Part shown: positions 27,401 through 35,468 of the stretch, in pieces
Layout of the letters: each line of letters starts with the position of its first letter
Position numbering within the stretch: the first letter of the stretch is position 1
Virus record (IMG/VR): IMGVR_UViG_3300007363_000035
Span: 1 to 43,259 of that record
DNA length: 43,259 nucleotides
Strand: one strand, 5' to 3'
DNA from: a virus
The notes under the pieces: model-generated
Seen by the model: only the letters and a program-made list of their open reading frames with translations
Databases searched by the model: none
What the model was told of the DNA's origin: nothing
Translations under genes and position numbers: made by a program

Positions 27401-27927
27401 CGGTTACCGGGACGTCCTACTCGTTGAGTATTAACAAGGCTGGCATTGATAATGGTAGTAAATTGTTCTTGCCAATCTGGATTAGTAGGGTCTGCCCAGT
27501 TAACTGTGACATTGCTTAAATTTATTCCTTGATAGTCTATAACATTTTCTGTTGTTGTTACTGAAAAAACTTTGAGTAATCCTTGGGCAGCGGTATTTCG
27601 TTTGGCAGTATAACTAACCAAGTTAGCAAGACGCACAACAGAATCCCTACGTTCTGCCGTGTCCATGTAGTTTTCGCGAGTGTTTAAGTCAGTGCGGAAG
27701 GCCAGGGCTTGGCCCATGAAGGCCATGACATCTAGTAATGCAATAAACTCTGACGACTCAATGTAGTCATTGAATGTCTCAGGATAGTACAAACGCAAAT
27801 AATCAATAAAACTCTTACGTAGTGTTTCAAAGTCGTAGCTTTGAAAATCGGCTTCGCGATAAGTTTGATAGATCTGTTTCCAGTCCTCAACTCCAAATAT
27901 TGCCGTTTGTCTTGTTGTTGTTGCCAT
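24451..27927 (-). CDS. 6: Baseplate wedge protein, gp6-like (1158 aa)
   Basis: This is the baseplate wedge subunit that in T4 forms the ring linking the six wedges around the hub. The N-terminal 150 residues carry the typical features: DFETLRKSFIDYLRLYYPE, then DYIESSEFIALLDVMAFMGQ and LAFRTDLNTRENY, and a region with RLANLVSY. The C-terminus reads LNPQKYFGDLYEI. T4 gp6 is 660 aa, so this version is about 500 aa longer, with added Tyr/Thr/Asn-rich material in the middle. The gene follows gp25, as in relatives, and its stop overlaps the start of the giant gene (TAATG), so the two products are probably made together and may contact each other. AGAGGC precedes the ATG, and a GATAAATA late box lies 21 nt upstream. 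Confidence 0.9.
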   Translation of the reverse strand: MATTTRQTAIFGVEDWKQIYQTYREADFQSYDFETLRKSFIDYLRLYYPETFNDYIESSEFIALLDVMAFMGQALAFRTDLNTRENYMDTAERRDSVVRLANLVSYTAKRNTAAQGLLKVFSVTTTENVIDYQGINLSNVTVNWADPTNPDWQEQFTTIINASLVNTQRVGRPGNRQTILGVRTDEYGINLVPGYLPIVPYTATVDGVNMPFEAMTSTSVGADYLYEPSPRANQPFNILFRNDQLGFQSANTGYFFMFKQGVLQNQDFNLAEKISNRTVNINIEGVNNEDRWLYQLDNVGNINREWEYTENIYAAAAEQIGTTLRPIYTVTSRTNDQITLVFGDGVFSEIPVGTFRAYVRASNGLQYIINPEEMQSVTIPISYISRNGNLETITFTCGITRPVSNSQARETIDQIKQRAPAQYYTQNRMVNGEDYNLFPYTQYNSIVKSKAVNRASIGTSRYLDLVDNTGKYSSTNSFGADGGLWEQNILPTILFSYTNRNEIADVISNQVQPGLAETTMKQFYYANFPRVTESTLPTYGGTTWVPDATWNQSTTLANETTGYFRNAVTSATWPNGTPIPVGLTTTTNFRYVAVGSLIKFVPPAGYYFDANNRLKPGTPSRADETLEIWASPLSIQGTGYNNGLGNLSSGAGPITLNNFIPTGALVDTIIPLFVSDLPLALEQAMAEQILLNRNFGIGYDSNGDITGTPYSWYLITSTNLAAGSAFSQANAGSTSGTNQDASWLVQFVVQNQNYTITFRGLAYYFGSVLSTRFFFYDGSQIYDSRTGTVIKDYINVLAVNTKPDSTDHLSGDIIMTITGQPVESDGYVDDFQVLVSYRDSDNDGVPDNPDFFADIVAPSVDPTQKYVYLQKTVDFDNLQRYLLVAQGEVVSDYATLDDIELAKTEWSPGQIFYAYTDEAFYQLSVGATGLRTLIDVSTEWLAKTGRQNLYFQYRHNAPLTTRIDPGTTNIIDLYVVTLAYYTAYQNWIQDTTDTVIEPDAPTLDELTTTYQGLQNYKMLSDNIILNSVVFKPLFGQKAAQELRATIKVIRASGSTASTSEIKSSVVAAMNTYFSIDKWNFGDTFYFSELAAYLHSNLGSIISSVVLVPLNPQKYFGDLYEIRSEPNEIFANGATINNIEVIEALTSTNLRTAPGSGVI

Positions 27928-27948
27928 CTTAGATATGCCTCTGTGTTT

Positions 27949-27956
27949 TATTTATC
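27949..27956 (-). promoter_or_regulatory. Late promoter candidate (GATAAATA)
   Basis: This minus-strand box matches the T4 late consensus at 7 of 8 positions. It lies in the 48-base gap between gp25 and gp6, 21 nt before the gp6 ATG, with an AGAGGC ribosome binding site in between. It would drive gp6 and the 15 kb gene. Confidence 0.6.
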
Positions 27957-27975
27957 GGGGCTGAAAACGGCTTAG

Positions 27976-28353
27976 TTATACATAGGAGGCATTGCGCTGT
28001 TGAAAATCAAAGAAAATACTCAACCTCTCGGCATTGGTACTGGGAACCACTGTGAGTTCTATTTGTATTAAAATACCGTTATTTTGTGGGAACGTTTGGA
28101 TGTCGCTGATGTAGATTCTAGGATCACCGCCGGCCACTCGCTGAATTTCTGTTTCAATGGCCTGTTGTAATTCTTCCAGTTGCGGCTCAAACAGATAATC
28201 CCATATCACAGTGCCATAACCTGGTCTCCCAGGCAGTTGTCCTTGGCGAATATTAAACGCATTCAACAAGTCGCGTTTGACCAGTTCAAAATTAGTGAGT
28301 GTAAATTTTTTAAACTGATTTTGTGTGTTGAATCCAATAAATTTTTGTATCAT
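27976..28353 (-). CDS. 25: Baseplate wedge protein, gp25-like (125 aa)
   Basis: This is a member of the gp25/GPW family, a small conserved baseplate wedge part that helps start sheath assembly. The motif PGRPGYGT, followed by the DYLFEP stretch and the helix LQQAIETEIQRV, matches the family core. DPRIYISDIQ and the beta strands ILIQIELTVV complete it. Length is close to T4 gp25 (132 aa). Despite the old family name it is not a working lysozyme. The ATG lies 4 nt after a perfect TATAAATA box and has no ribosome binding site, unlike most genes here, so its transcript may be leaderless. Confidence 0.92.
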   Translation of the reverse strand: MIQKFIGFNTQNQFKKFTLTNFELVKRDLLNAFNIRQGQLPGRPGYGTVIWDYLFEPQLEELQQAIETEIQRVAGGDPRIYISDIQTFPQNNGILIQIELTVVPSTNAERLSIFFDFQQRNASYV

Positions 28354-28357
28354 GCTG

Positions 28358-28365
28358 TATTTATA
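28358..28365 (-). promoter_or_regulatory. Late promoter -10 box (TATAAATA)
   Basis: This is a perfect T4-type late box on the minus strand, only 4 nt before the gp25 ATG. In T4, transcription starts about 6 nt after such a box, so the mRNA would begin at the start codon. The box lies in the 17-base gap between the 651-aa gene and gp25. Confidence 0.65.
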
Positions 28366-28370
28366 GAGCG

Positions 28371-30326
28371 TTATTCGCCTGCCCGTTGACCTTCAATCTT
28401 GAGAGATAGTTGATATAATAATTCTTTTATCTGGCGAAATTGCTCAACGATGTATTGAACTAAACTTGCTATTTTACTTGGCGAATTTGACTGAAAAGAA
28501 TTAACTACTTGTTTTTGTGATGCACTCAACCGGTCGTAGATAGCAAATACTTCTGAAGCAAGTACAGGACCTTGAGGATTATATGCCTGACTAGCAGTTT
28601 GAAATTCGTTGTTTACTGCGTCGTATTGTTGTTGAGTAATAAATTGCTGATTTGCTAATGCTTCTATCTTTGTTTTTACCACTTCTAAGGCCCGGCCTGC
28701 TACATTGATGTATTTGTTTATAAGCTCAACAGATTTGATCACATACGCTTCGCCGTCAGCTTGATTTTCAATTGTTTGTTTTGGTCCATAGTTGGGTGTG
28801 GGAACTTTGTCGTCCCCAATGACTCGGGTGCTAGCAGCATCTACTGTGGCACGATTTACTGTGTTAGAGGATGGCACCGGCGTGTCTTCTTGTTTGAACG
28901 CCGTGGGAATTTTAGTTTGCACCAAGTTCACAGCAAATGCACCGTCGCGTACCGCAGATGAAAACTCTGCTTGTAGCGCACCTGTTGCATCTCCAGGTAT
29001 GGGAAGACCTTTCACAAATGCTTCAGCACTGGGTAAATCTTTTGCAGCATTTAATGCCATGCCGGCAAGACCTTGACTAGATAAATTTTGAACGGGCACG
29101 CCTACTGCTGCCAGTCCAGCGACACCTTTAGTCATGAGATCTTGTTGTATTTGACTTTGTTTGGGTATGTTTTGCAATAGGTCTGTGGCAGTCTTTATTC
29201 CGTCTTTTCCAGTCCATACCGCAGGACTTTTAATCACATCAGCAAACACATTTGTACCTGCTGCTAGCAATGCTTTTGTACCCGGTTTTACATAACCAGC
29301 AGTTTCTAATTGTCCAACATCAAGTCCGAATGATCCAAGACCTTTGGTATTGCTTAACACTGAACTGGCTTGGTTTACTAGATTTTTAGCCTGTGCCAAC
29401 ACTCCGTTGACTTCAGGTACACTCATGGGTCCTAGTCTGGCCACAGCACCTGCAGGATTAGTACTACCAGCAATTTTAGTAAAATCCGCAGCGTCGATGG
29501 GGCTGGTCACTGAAAATTGTGTGAGTGTGCGATTGATAGTTTCAATACTTTTGATAGCTGTTGATCCCTGTATGCCAGCAGCTCCTACTAGTGCAGTGCC
29601 CAAGCCGGATACCGAGTTGACTGCTGGACCCACAGCGGCTGTAAGTCCTGGAGTAATACCGGCCAATGATCCGCTAATGGCACCGCCGGCGGCGCCCAAG
29701 CCACTGGCCACGCTGCCTATTACACTATTAAACGCACCAGCTCCGCCATTGACGCCGCCGCGAGCGAATGCCGCGTCAACTGATGGTATGCGCCCAGTGG
29801 TTAGGTCTACCCCAGATGCTGATAGTCTGGATGTAAAACTTCCCACGTCGAGACTGCCGGTTACACCTGCCTGAGCTTGTGCTACCATGGCCTGTGCTCC
29901 GGCCAGGCCGTCTGCAGCTTGTGTTGCGGCGCTTAGTGTTTCACCTGGTTTGAATCCTACTAGGCTACCAGTGTCGGCTTGTTTCTTGAATATTGCAAAT
30001 GCCTGCTCACGTGTGAGTCCTGGTGGACCTTTGATGGCAAATGTTTTTGCAGAGCCGTCAGGGTTTGTGGGCACTGATCCTGTGGCCGGTATGTCAGTTG
30101 CTGTTCCTGTGGTGTCTTCAGGCGGGCGCGGATAACCAAGTTGGGTTAAACTAGGCAATCCTCTGCGCAGGCGTTCTCTATTGGTGTTGTCCCAGACAAT
30201 GTAGTCATTGCCAGTATAGGTTAGGTCTTCATCTTTTGTTTTGGAATACAGGCCAGCTTCAAACTTGCTAGCACCTTTGCTAACACTGGCTTTGAGTTGA
30301 TCAAGATTAAATGTAAATTCAGCCAT
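28371..30326 (-). CDS. Virion structural protein of the baseplate block (651 aa)
   Basis: This is a probable structural protein encoded between the hub spike and gp25; its exact role is unknown. The N-terminus (about residues 30-68) has LTYTGNDYIVWDNTNRERLR followed by RGLPSLTQLGYPRPPED, a stretch I associate with marine T4-like phages. The middle, about residues 130-450, is dominated by Ala, Gly, Ser and Val in low-complexity helices, similar in texture to proteins that pack along other tail parts. The C-terminal 120 residues are predicted helical with many Gln and end in a Lys/Glu-rich tail. A tape-measure role seems unlikely because it is short and sits inside the baseplate block. Its ATG follows an AGGC site, and its start and the hub spike stop are 1 base apart. 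Confidence 0.72.
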   Translation of the reverse strand: MAEFTFNLDQLKASVSKGASKFEAGLYSKTKDEDLTYTGNDYIVWDNTNRERLRRGLPSLTQLGYPRPPEDTTGTATDIPATGSVPTNPDGSAKTFAIKGPPGLTREQAFAIFKKQADTGSLVGFKPGETLSAATQAADGLAGAQAMVAQAQAGVTGSLDVGSFTSRLSASGVDLTTGRIPSVDAAFARGGVNGGAGAFNSVIGSVASGLGAAGGAISGSLAGITPGLTAAVGPAVNSVSGLGTALVGAAGIQGSTAIKSIETINRTLTQFSVTSPIDAADFTKIAGSTNPAGAVARLGPMSVPEVNGVLAQAKNLVNQASSVLSNTKGLGSFGLDVGQLETAGYVKPGTKALLAAGTNVFADVIKSPAVWTGKDGIKTATDLLQNIPKQSQIQQDLMTKGVAGLAAVGVPVQNLSSQGLAGMALNAAKDLPSAEAFVKGLPIPGDATGALQAEFSSAVRDGAFAVNLVQTKIPTAFKQEDTPVPSSNTVNRATVDAASTRVIGDDKVPTPNYGPKQTIENQADGEAYVIKSVELINKYINVAGRALEVVKTKIEALANQQFITQQQYDAVNNEFQTASQAYNPQGPVLASEVFAIYDRLSASQKQVVNSFQSNSPSKIASLVQYIVEQFRQIKELLYQLSLKIEGQRAGE

Positions 30327-30327
30327 G

Positions 30328-31854
30328 TTATTTTGCCTGTATTTCTACACCAGCCGGAACTGGTACTGCACCTGGTGGCGGGCTTGGTTTACCTTCTTCG
30401 AACGCAATCTCAACATCCACGCCCTTGTTGTGATAAGGATATGGTTCGTGCGTGGGCGCTCGGTTCACAATGCTTTCAAGTCCTTCGGGTTTGACTATCC
30501 AACCTCGGCTGGTATCCCATTCAGTATCGTCTAAGAGTGTTTTGGTCAAGGGTTGTGGTGTGTTCACTTGACCCGCGGCAGGCCCGTTGAGATCAATGCC
30601 GCCTGCTTGTAATACCAGCGCAGATCCTGCGCCCCAGGATCCTGATGAGCTGTTCAATGTCAATGTTCCATCAGCTTTGACTCCAATTGTGTTTTTGCTA
30701 TACAGTGTGATATCTTCCTGTGCTTGAATGGCCAAGAATGTGCCAGACTCTATCTGCATATCTTCTTTGCTTTTCATTTTAAAATATCGTCCAGCAAACA
30801 TATTAATATCTCTGTCAGCGTGAAAATTAATATCTCCTTTAGTACGTACATTTACAGAATTTGTAGCATAGACGTCTACTGTACCTTCAACCCCAAATTC
30901 CAACCAGGTTTGACCATTGGCATGCACAATGTAAAAAAAGTTGCCAGAGTCACTCATTGTGATTTGATGGCCAAGACTGGTTCGCAAACGCAACAAAGCG
31001 TTGTTGCCGTCTAGATCACCGTCATCCATAACCAAGCTATGACCACCTATTCGACCAATTACTCTAGCATCACCAGGTTTGATTTCTCCTGAATTTAATT
31101 TACTTCTAATGTCATTGGGTTTCATGCCACCTTGATAAATGGCTGTACCTGGTGTGCTGATGCCAAACACAGCACTAGGCGTTTCGCGCTGACTAGAGCT
31201 TTTAATTGTGCCGCGCTCAAGATCTGTAATCAATCCTTGTTGCAACAATGCTTGTGCGAGATAACCGTGTACTGGTTTGGGTTGATCATAAAATCTTGGA
31301 TTGTTAAAAATACCATCGTTATTAATGTTAATTTCTGACACTGGTAATCTAGGTGCGTCAGCAAAATAAGTTTCTTGATTTTGATTTTGTATTTCTGCTT
31401 GTGTTGAGGATGCTGAACCAATAGCTGGCACCATGTGCCCTAGCCCTTGTTCCGGAACTACCCCAATATAAAAACCCTGTGAGCGGTCACCATTGACAAA
31501 TATGCAAATTACAGTTACTCCTACGTCAGGTGGTGTAAACCACATACCATAGCTGGTGGGGTTTCCAGGATAAGCACCAATACCTTGTGTAGCCCCTTGG
31601 CTTTGGCTAGGCGGTGTATTACCATAAAATGCAGGCATGTAACTCACAGTAGTCCAGGTAGCTTCGTTACTCATGCTATTGATATCTGATCCTGAACTAA
31701 AAGCATCAATGTAAACTCGCAATCGCCCCGACCGTGTGGGGTCTACCGTGCTCATTACCACGCCAGTAAATGGCCCAAACTCCGCAGGTACGCCGCCTCG
31801 ATCTAGTTTATAATTGCGCGGTCTTCCTCTACTGCGTTCTACATTCTCTGCCAT
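30328..31854 (-). CDS. 5: Baseplate hub spike protein, gp5-like without lysozyme domain (508 aa)
   Basis: This is the central spike below the tail tube that pierces the cell envelope. Residues about 28-135 form the OB-fold domain: FTGVVMSTVDPTRSGRLRVYI is its first part, MWFTPPDVGVTVICIFVNGD its middle. Residues about 275-435 have the repeating short strands of the triple beta-helix, with GHSLVMDDGD, LRLRTSLGHQITMSDSG, then D-I-N and S-V-N type repeats ending in IGVKADGTLTLNS. T4 gp5 (575 aa) has a lysozyme domain between these two parts. Here the linker (about 150-270) is Gln/Pro-rich and shows no lysozyme motif. Peptidoglycan cutting must come from another protein. The ATG follows AAGAGA and the gene is spaced by 2 bases from the 1102-aa gene. 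Confidence 0.87.
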   Translation of the reverse strand: MAENVERSRGRPRNYKLDRGGVPAEFGPFTGVVMSTVDPTRSGRLRVYIDAFSSGSDINSMSNEATWTTVSYMPAFYGNTPPSQSQGATQGIGAYPGNPTSYGMWFTPPDVGVTVICIFVNGDRSQGFYIGVVPEQGLGHMVPAIGSASSTQAEIQNQNQETYFADAPRLPVSEININNDGIFNNPRFYDQPKPVHGYLAQALLQQGLITDLERGTIKSSSQRETPSAVFGISTPGTAIYQGGMKPNDIRSKLNSGEIKPGDARVIGRIGGHSLVMDDGDLDGNNALLRLRTSLGHQITMSDSGNFFYIVHANGQTWLEFGVEGTVDVYATNSVNVRTKGDINFHADRDINMFAGRYFKMKSKEDMQIESGTFLAIQAQEDITLYSKNTIGVKADGTLTLNSSSGSWGAGSALVLQAGGIDLNGPAAGQVNTPQPLTKTLLDDTEWDTSRGWIVKPEGLESIVNRAPTHEPYPYHNKGVDVEIAFEEGKPSPPPGAVPVPAGVEIQAK

Positions 31855-31856
31855 AA

Positions 31857-34800
31857 TTAATCTCTTACAATTTGTTGCTCAGCTGGATTAGTGGGGCTGT
31901 TTGATGTCGTGCCAGCGGCAGCGGCTGCTTGACGCTGGCGTTGAATATCTCTCAAACTGCCTGGAACAATGGGTCGTCCAGGTAATTTTGGCGGACCGTT
32001 TCCGGCTTCTTCTGTTGTTGTGCCAACTGTGCCTCCAGTGCCGTCAGTTGGTGCAGTAGGTGCACCTGCAGGTCCAAGATTTGCGCCTGCTGTGATACCT
32101 TGTCGTGTAATGCTGGGATTACCAAGGGCTGCGCCCTCACCAGTTTCAGCAAATTTTGCTTGTTTGTATGCGCCTTGTGCTCCAAGAATTGCACGTTTAC
32201 CACCGTCACCTGTGTCAAGGCGTCTAGGATCTGTTGCTGCAAAATTAGATCTAGCTTTTTGAGCAGCTTCCTCTGTTAAATTTACACCGGATCGGGCAGC
32301 AGTTTCTTTGGTTTTATTTGCTGTATTATTACTTCGACCAGCATCGCTGCCAGTTTTGTTAGTGGCCAGTGCAGCCACTGAAGGTTTGGCGGCATTGCTA
32401 GCATCTGATTTCAAAAAAGTGTAAAGTTTGCCTTCAAGAGTTTGTTCAAATCTTCCAGATCTAAATTCACTGGTAACCTTGGTAGCAATATACACTCGAC
32501 TTTGCAAGGCCACTCGAGCGTTGTATTTTTTTTGTGTCTGGCTATAAGGATCTGCCAGGCCGGTACTGAGATCATAGTCTTCGGGGCGTTGCCAAACTAT
32601 TTCAAACAAAATTTCTTGATTGTCAAATGCCACTGATCCGTCAGGCATGAAACCGGAGGTCAGTGCGTTGCCACCAAATGTTTCTTGAGTAACAGGACGA
32701 AAAAAACTACCTTGCGCGATCCAAGCAGGGTCACCAATGATTTTAATTTTGGCATTTTTCAATCCTGCTGGATCATAAAGCAACTCAGCTGCATTGGCGC
32801 CTAATTCAAAACTCTTGCCCAGGGCACCTGCACTGGATTCTACACTGCGAGCCTGATAGGTATACATCATGATTTCATTTAAACTTGCAGTTTGTGCGTT
32901 GCGTAATTTTGTTGCTGCGGCATCCTCTTCAACATTGCCACTCAAGGTCATTCTAAAAATACCATTGAGATTTTCTTGGTACTCCAACACCGCGGTATTT
33001 TTGCCAGTAAACCAATAAGGATAACTTTTGTGAACTCCACTAAACTTGTTCACTGGAAAATATACGCTGGCTAGATTCTTGATCAAAAAAGGACTCACAG
33101 TGTATTTGATATCGTAAGCATAGTCGTTTCTTTTGCCATCAAGTTTGCTGCTGCGCGGTTGAGCACTCATGTTTATGATGTACCATTTTACTGGCTCGTT
33201 GTAATTGAGATTCTTGGTGGGTATTTGACGTCCTTCTTCATCAATGGTAAACAAGGCCTGCGAACTGATGTAGCTGCTGTTGCGAATGGCTAATTCAATC
33301 ACTTGCAAAATTTGTTGGCCAGCAGTGATACTGAAACTTCTGCTAACATTGTCTACTCGGTTACTATCAGGACTAATATTGCCGCCGCTACCAGCAACCC
33401 CGCTAGCAGTTCTAAGTTTGTCTATTTTAACTGTATTCTGTGCTAAGGTGGCTCCGGCTATTTTCTCAGAGCCAGGCCCAACAAATTCAATTGAATAGTT
33501 GTCAGCCTGTTCATAAACACCATCCAGCACAAGTTTTTGTTGAAAGTCATTCATGGCCTGCATGAGTCCTTGTACAATGGTACGTGAAGGATTAGGCGCA
33601 GACACAGCAGTTTGTGGTGCTGGTGCGCCAGTTGACGCGGTCCCATCATTTTCGTAATATGTGGTAGTTGATGTTCCAGGACTGGATGCAGGTGTCACTG
33701 CTGATGAATATTTTGCCTGCCCACCTAGTAATTTGTCTATACTGGCAGCATTGAGCTGTAAATCATAGGGAATGGTCCCACGGGCTGTAGACCCAGCAAT
33801 GTGCAGCCCCACAGGTTTGCATTTCCATTCATAACTGGTAGTCTTGGTACCCACTGTCCAGTCTATATTTACAATCTGAAATGGCACAAGTTTTTCTACC
33901 ACTGCCTTGGTATCACTGGTTTGGCTGCCTACTGTGAGGCCTCCTTTAATGGGCATCACAATGTTGCCATTTTGATCATATCCATAAAATCTAATCACCA
34001 TGACATAGGTGGCAGCAAGATAGTTGACTTTGCCGTTTTCATTTTGAGGTGAATGATTTTCCACAGCATCTCGCAAGCGTTCCAGCAGGGTCACGCCCTG
34101 TGGTTCTATCAAGGTAAATTTTAGATCAGTGTCAAAGTGTGCTCCACCTGAGCCGCCACCTGGTAATTTGTTTTCTAGCGTTACTGAATCTATATAGAAA
34201 TCATTGTCAAAAAATGGATTACGTCCACCATCGGGGTAGTTGCGTTCTTCTGGGGGCACGGTGCCACCGTCTTGATCCGTGGTGCCAGCTGCGGGCTGTG
34301 GCCTAAATCCGTCACGATTCAACGGTGCTCCTCCAGTTTGAAATAGCAATTGATAACCGTCAAGTTTGAGATTGTTGCCAAACAACAATCTCTTGTATTG
34401 CGAGTCATTGCACAGATACACAGATATCTGATAGGAATAACTGTAATAATCATCCAGCACGTTTGGTTGAGGAATGATCTTGACAAGACTGGCTTCGCTG
34501 GCGTTTACTTCAGTTTGTTTAGTAGATGTAGAATTGTTGGCTGCATCATCCCGAGTGGGTGGACCAGGTTCTGTTTTTAACTCAACACTACCTGGTGTGC
34601 CACCAGGAGCGTCCAACTCACCTGCTTCAGGAGCCTTTCTAAGATTAGATAGCGTGCCGTCGGCGGCCCTGACATCTAATCCCCTGGCGTTGCCGTTGGT
34701 ATTATAACCGTTAGTAGCTTGTGTTTGTTCTGTGGTACGCACTGGAGCATTGGTGCCTGTGTCGCCGCCTGTGTCAGAGGTCGTTGGTGTTTCGGCACTA

Positions 34801-35165
34801 GCAGGGGTTGAAGTATCTGGCGGCGCTACTACACGACCGTTACCAGCAACTTGCACTGCTGCGGGCGCATTAGGTCCCTTGGGTGCATCATCCTGGGCAG
34901 CCTGGCTGGCTGTAACCGGTGGTTGTGGTTGCTGTCCTGGCGCCTGCGCCTGGGATAGTGCTTGTTCTGCTTCTGCCAGTTCTCGTCGTTGATTTGCGAT
35001 AACCTCCTGATTTCTTGCCTGTACTGTTTCACCAGTTCGTCTTTGTGCTTCTGACAGGTTAGGATTCGCCAACAATTGATCTCGTTGAGCAATCAACTGC
35101 TCAGATCTTGCAATGTCTCGTTTAAGACGATTGATAATAACTTCTAGTTCAGCTACGGTGGCCAT
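31857..35165 (-). CDS. Baseplate structural protein, possible hub component (1102 aa)
   Basis: This is a large structural protein encoded just before the gp5-like spike. It begins with a coiled-coil-like helix (residues 1-90, rich in Glu, Arg and Gln), followed by a Pro/Thr/Gly-rich linker to about residue 230. The folded middle starts near VKIIPQPNVLDDYYSYSYQI. It contains SYEWKCKPVGLHIAGST and, later, a segment with SFSITAGQQILQVIELAI and WYIINMSAQPRSSKLDGKRN. The C-terminal 180 residues return to Ala/Thr/Gly-rich low complexity. Position next to the spike and the hydrophobic beta content make a hub part, the role of T4 gp27, the most natural guess, but I see no clear family signature. GGGG before the ATG is a plausible binding site. 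Confidence 0.75.
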   Translation of the reverse strand: MATVAELEVIINRLKRDIARSEQLIAQRDQLLANPNLSEAQRRTGETVQARNQEVIANQRRELAEAEQALSQAQAPGQQPQPPVTASQAAQDDAPKGPNAPAAVQVAGNGRVVAPPDTSTPASAETPTTSDTGGDTGTNAPVRTTEQTQATNGYNTNGNARGLDVRAADGTLSNLRKAPEAGELDAPGGTPGSVELKTEPGPPTRDDAANNSTSTKQTEVNASEASLVKIIPQPNVLDDYYSYSYQISVYLCNDSQYKRLLFGNNLKLDGYQLLFQTGGAPLNRDGFRPQPAAGTTDQDGGTVPPEERNYPDGGRNPFFDNDFYIDSVTLENKLPGGGSGGAHFDTDLKFTLIEPQGVTLLERLRDAVENHSPQNENGKVNYLAATYVMVIRFYGYDQNGNIVMPIKGGLTVGSQTSDTKAVVEKLVPFQIVNIDWTVGTKTTSYEWKCKPVGLHIAGSTARGTIPYDLQLNAASIDKLLGGQAKYSSAVTPASSPGTSTTTYYENDGTASTGAPAPQTAVSAPNPSRTIVQGLMQAMNDFQQKLVLDGVYEQADNYSIEFVGPGSEKIAGATLAQNTVKIDKLRTASGVAGSGGNISPDSNRVDNVSRSFSITAGQQILQVIELAIRNSSYISSQALFTIDEEGRQIPTKNLNYNEPVKWYIINMSAQPRSSKLDGKRNDYAYDIKYTVSPFLIKNLASVYFPVNKFSGVHKSYPYWFTGKNTAVLEYQENLNGIFRMTLSGNVEEDAAATKLRNAQTASLNEIMMYTYQARSVESSAGALGKSFELGANAAELLYDPAGLKNAKIKIIGDPAWIAQGSFFRPVTQETFGGNALTSGFMPDGSVAFDNQEILFEIVWQRPEDYDLSTGLADPYSQTQKKYNARVALQSRVYIATKVTSEFRSGRFEQTLEGKLYTFLKSDASNAAKPSVAALATNKTGSDAGRSNNTANKTKETAARSGVNLTEEAAQKARSNFAATDPRRLDTGDGGKRAILGAQGAYKQAKFAETGEGAALGNPSITRQGITAGANLGPAGAPTAPTDGTGGTVGTTTEEAGNGPPKLPGRPIVPGSLRDIQRQRQAAAAAGTTSNSPTNPAEQQIVRD

Positions 35166-35168
35166 AGA

Positions 35169-35468
35169 TTAAAACCCCAATACTGATTTCAGCGTTGTAA
35201 TTTTTGGCAAATATATCAAGGTGCCTACTTTAAAGTCCAAAGGTGGTGCTTGCAGGGTGTTGGGATTGCGTTGATAAAACACCCACCACAAAGTGGCATT
35301 GTCATAAAGGTCAAATGCCAACATGTCTGGTCGATACTGATAAGTGGTATTGATCACAAAAGTCTGATCGTCATCCTCTTTGGGTATAGGCCTATTGACC
35401 ATGACATCAAGATAAAATTGTGTGTATCCAGTCTCAAAGTACGGACTGGTTGAGTCGTAGTTGGCCAT
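35169..35468 (-). CDS. Small baseplate protein, gp53-like or LysM-like (99 aa)
   Basis: This is a probable baseplate wedge part. The segment LAFDLYDNATLWWVFYQRNP followed by a hydrophobic loop and GTLIYLP resembles the LysM-like core of T4 gp53, where an [IL]YGNPxLYWV motif stands in the same place. T4 gp53 is 196 aa, so this is a trimmed form. The N-terminus (YFETGYTQFYLDVMVNR) is beta-like. The gene overlaps the 710-aa gene by one base (TAATG) and has the clearest ribosome binding site in the block, AGGAGG about 10 nt upstream. Other small baseplate adaptors are possible. Confidence 0.7.
   Translation of the reverse strand: MANYDSTSPYFETGYTQFYLDVMVNRPIPKEDDDQTFVINTTYQYRPDMLAFDLYDNATLWWVFYQRNPNTLQAPPLDFKVGTLIYLPKITTLKSVLGF

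Noticed and set aside
27976-28353. Active lysozyme
   Set aside because: The gp25/GPW family has sometimes been called lysozyme-like, but this is a structural wedge protein and no catalytic residues are evident.
29344-29874. Plus-strand open frame of 176 codons
   Set aside because: It is antisense to the Ala/Gly-rich middle of the 651-aa structural gene, where stop codons are rare in this frame. No promoter or binding site supports it.
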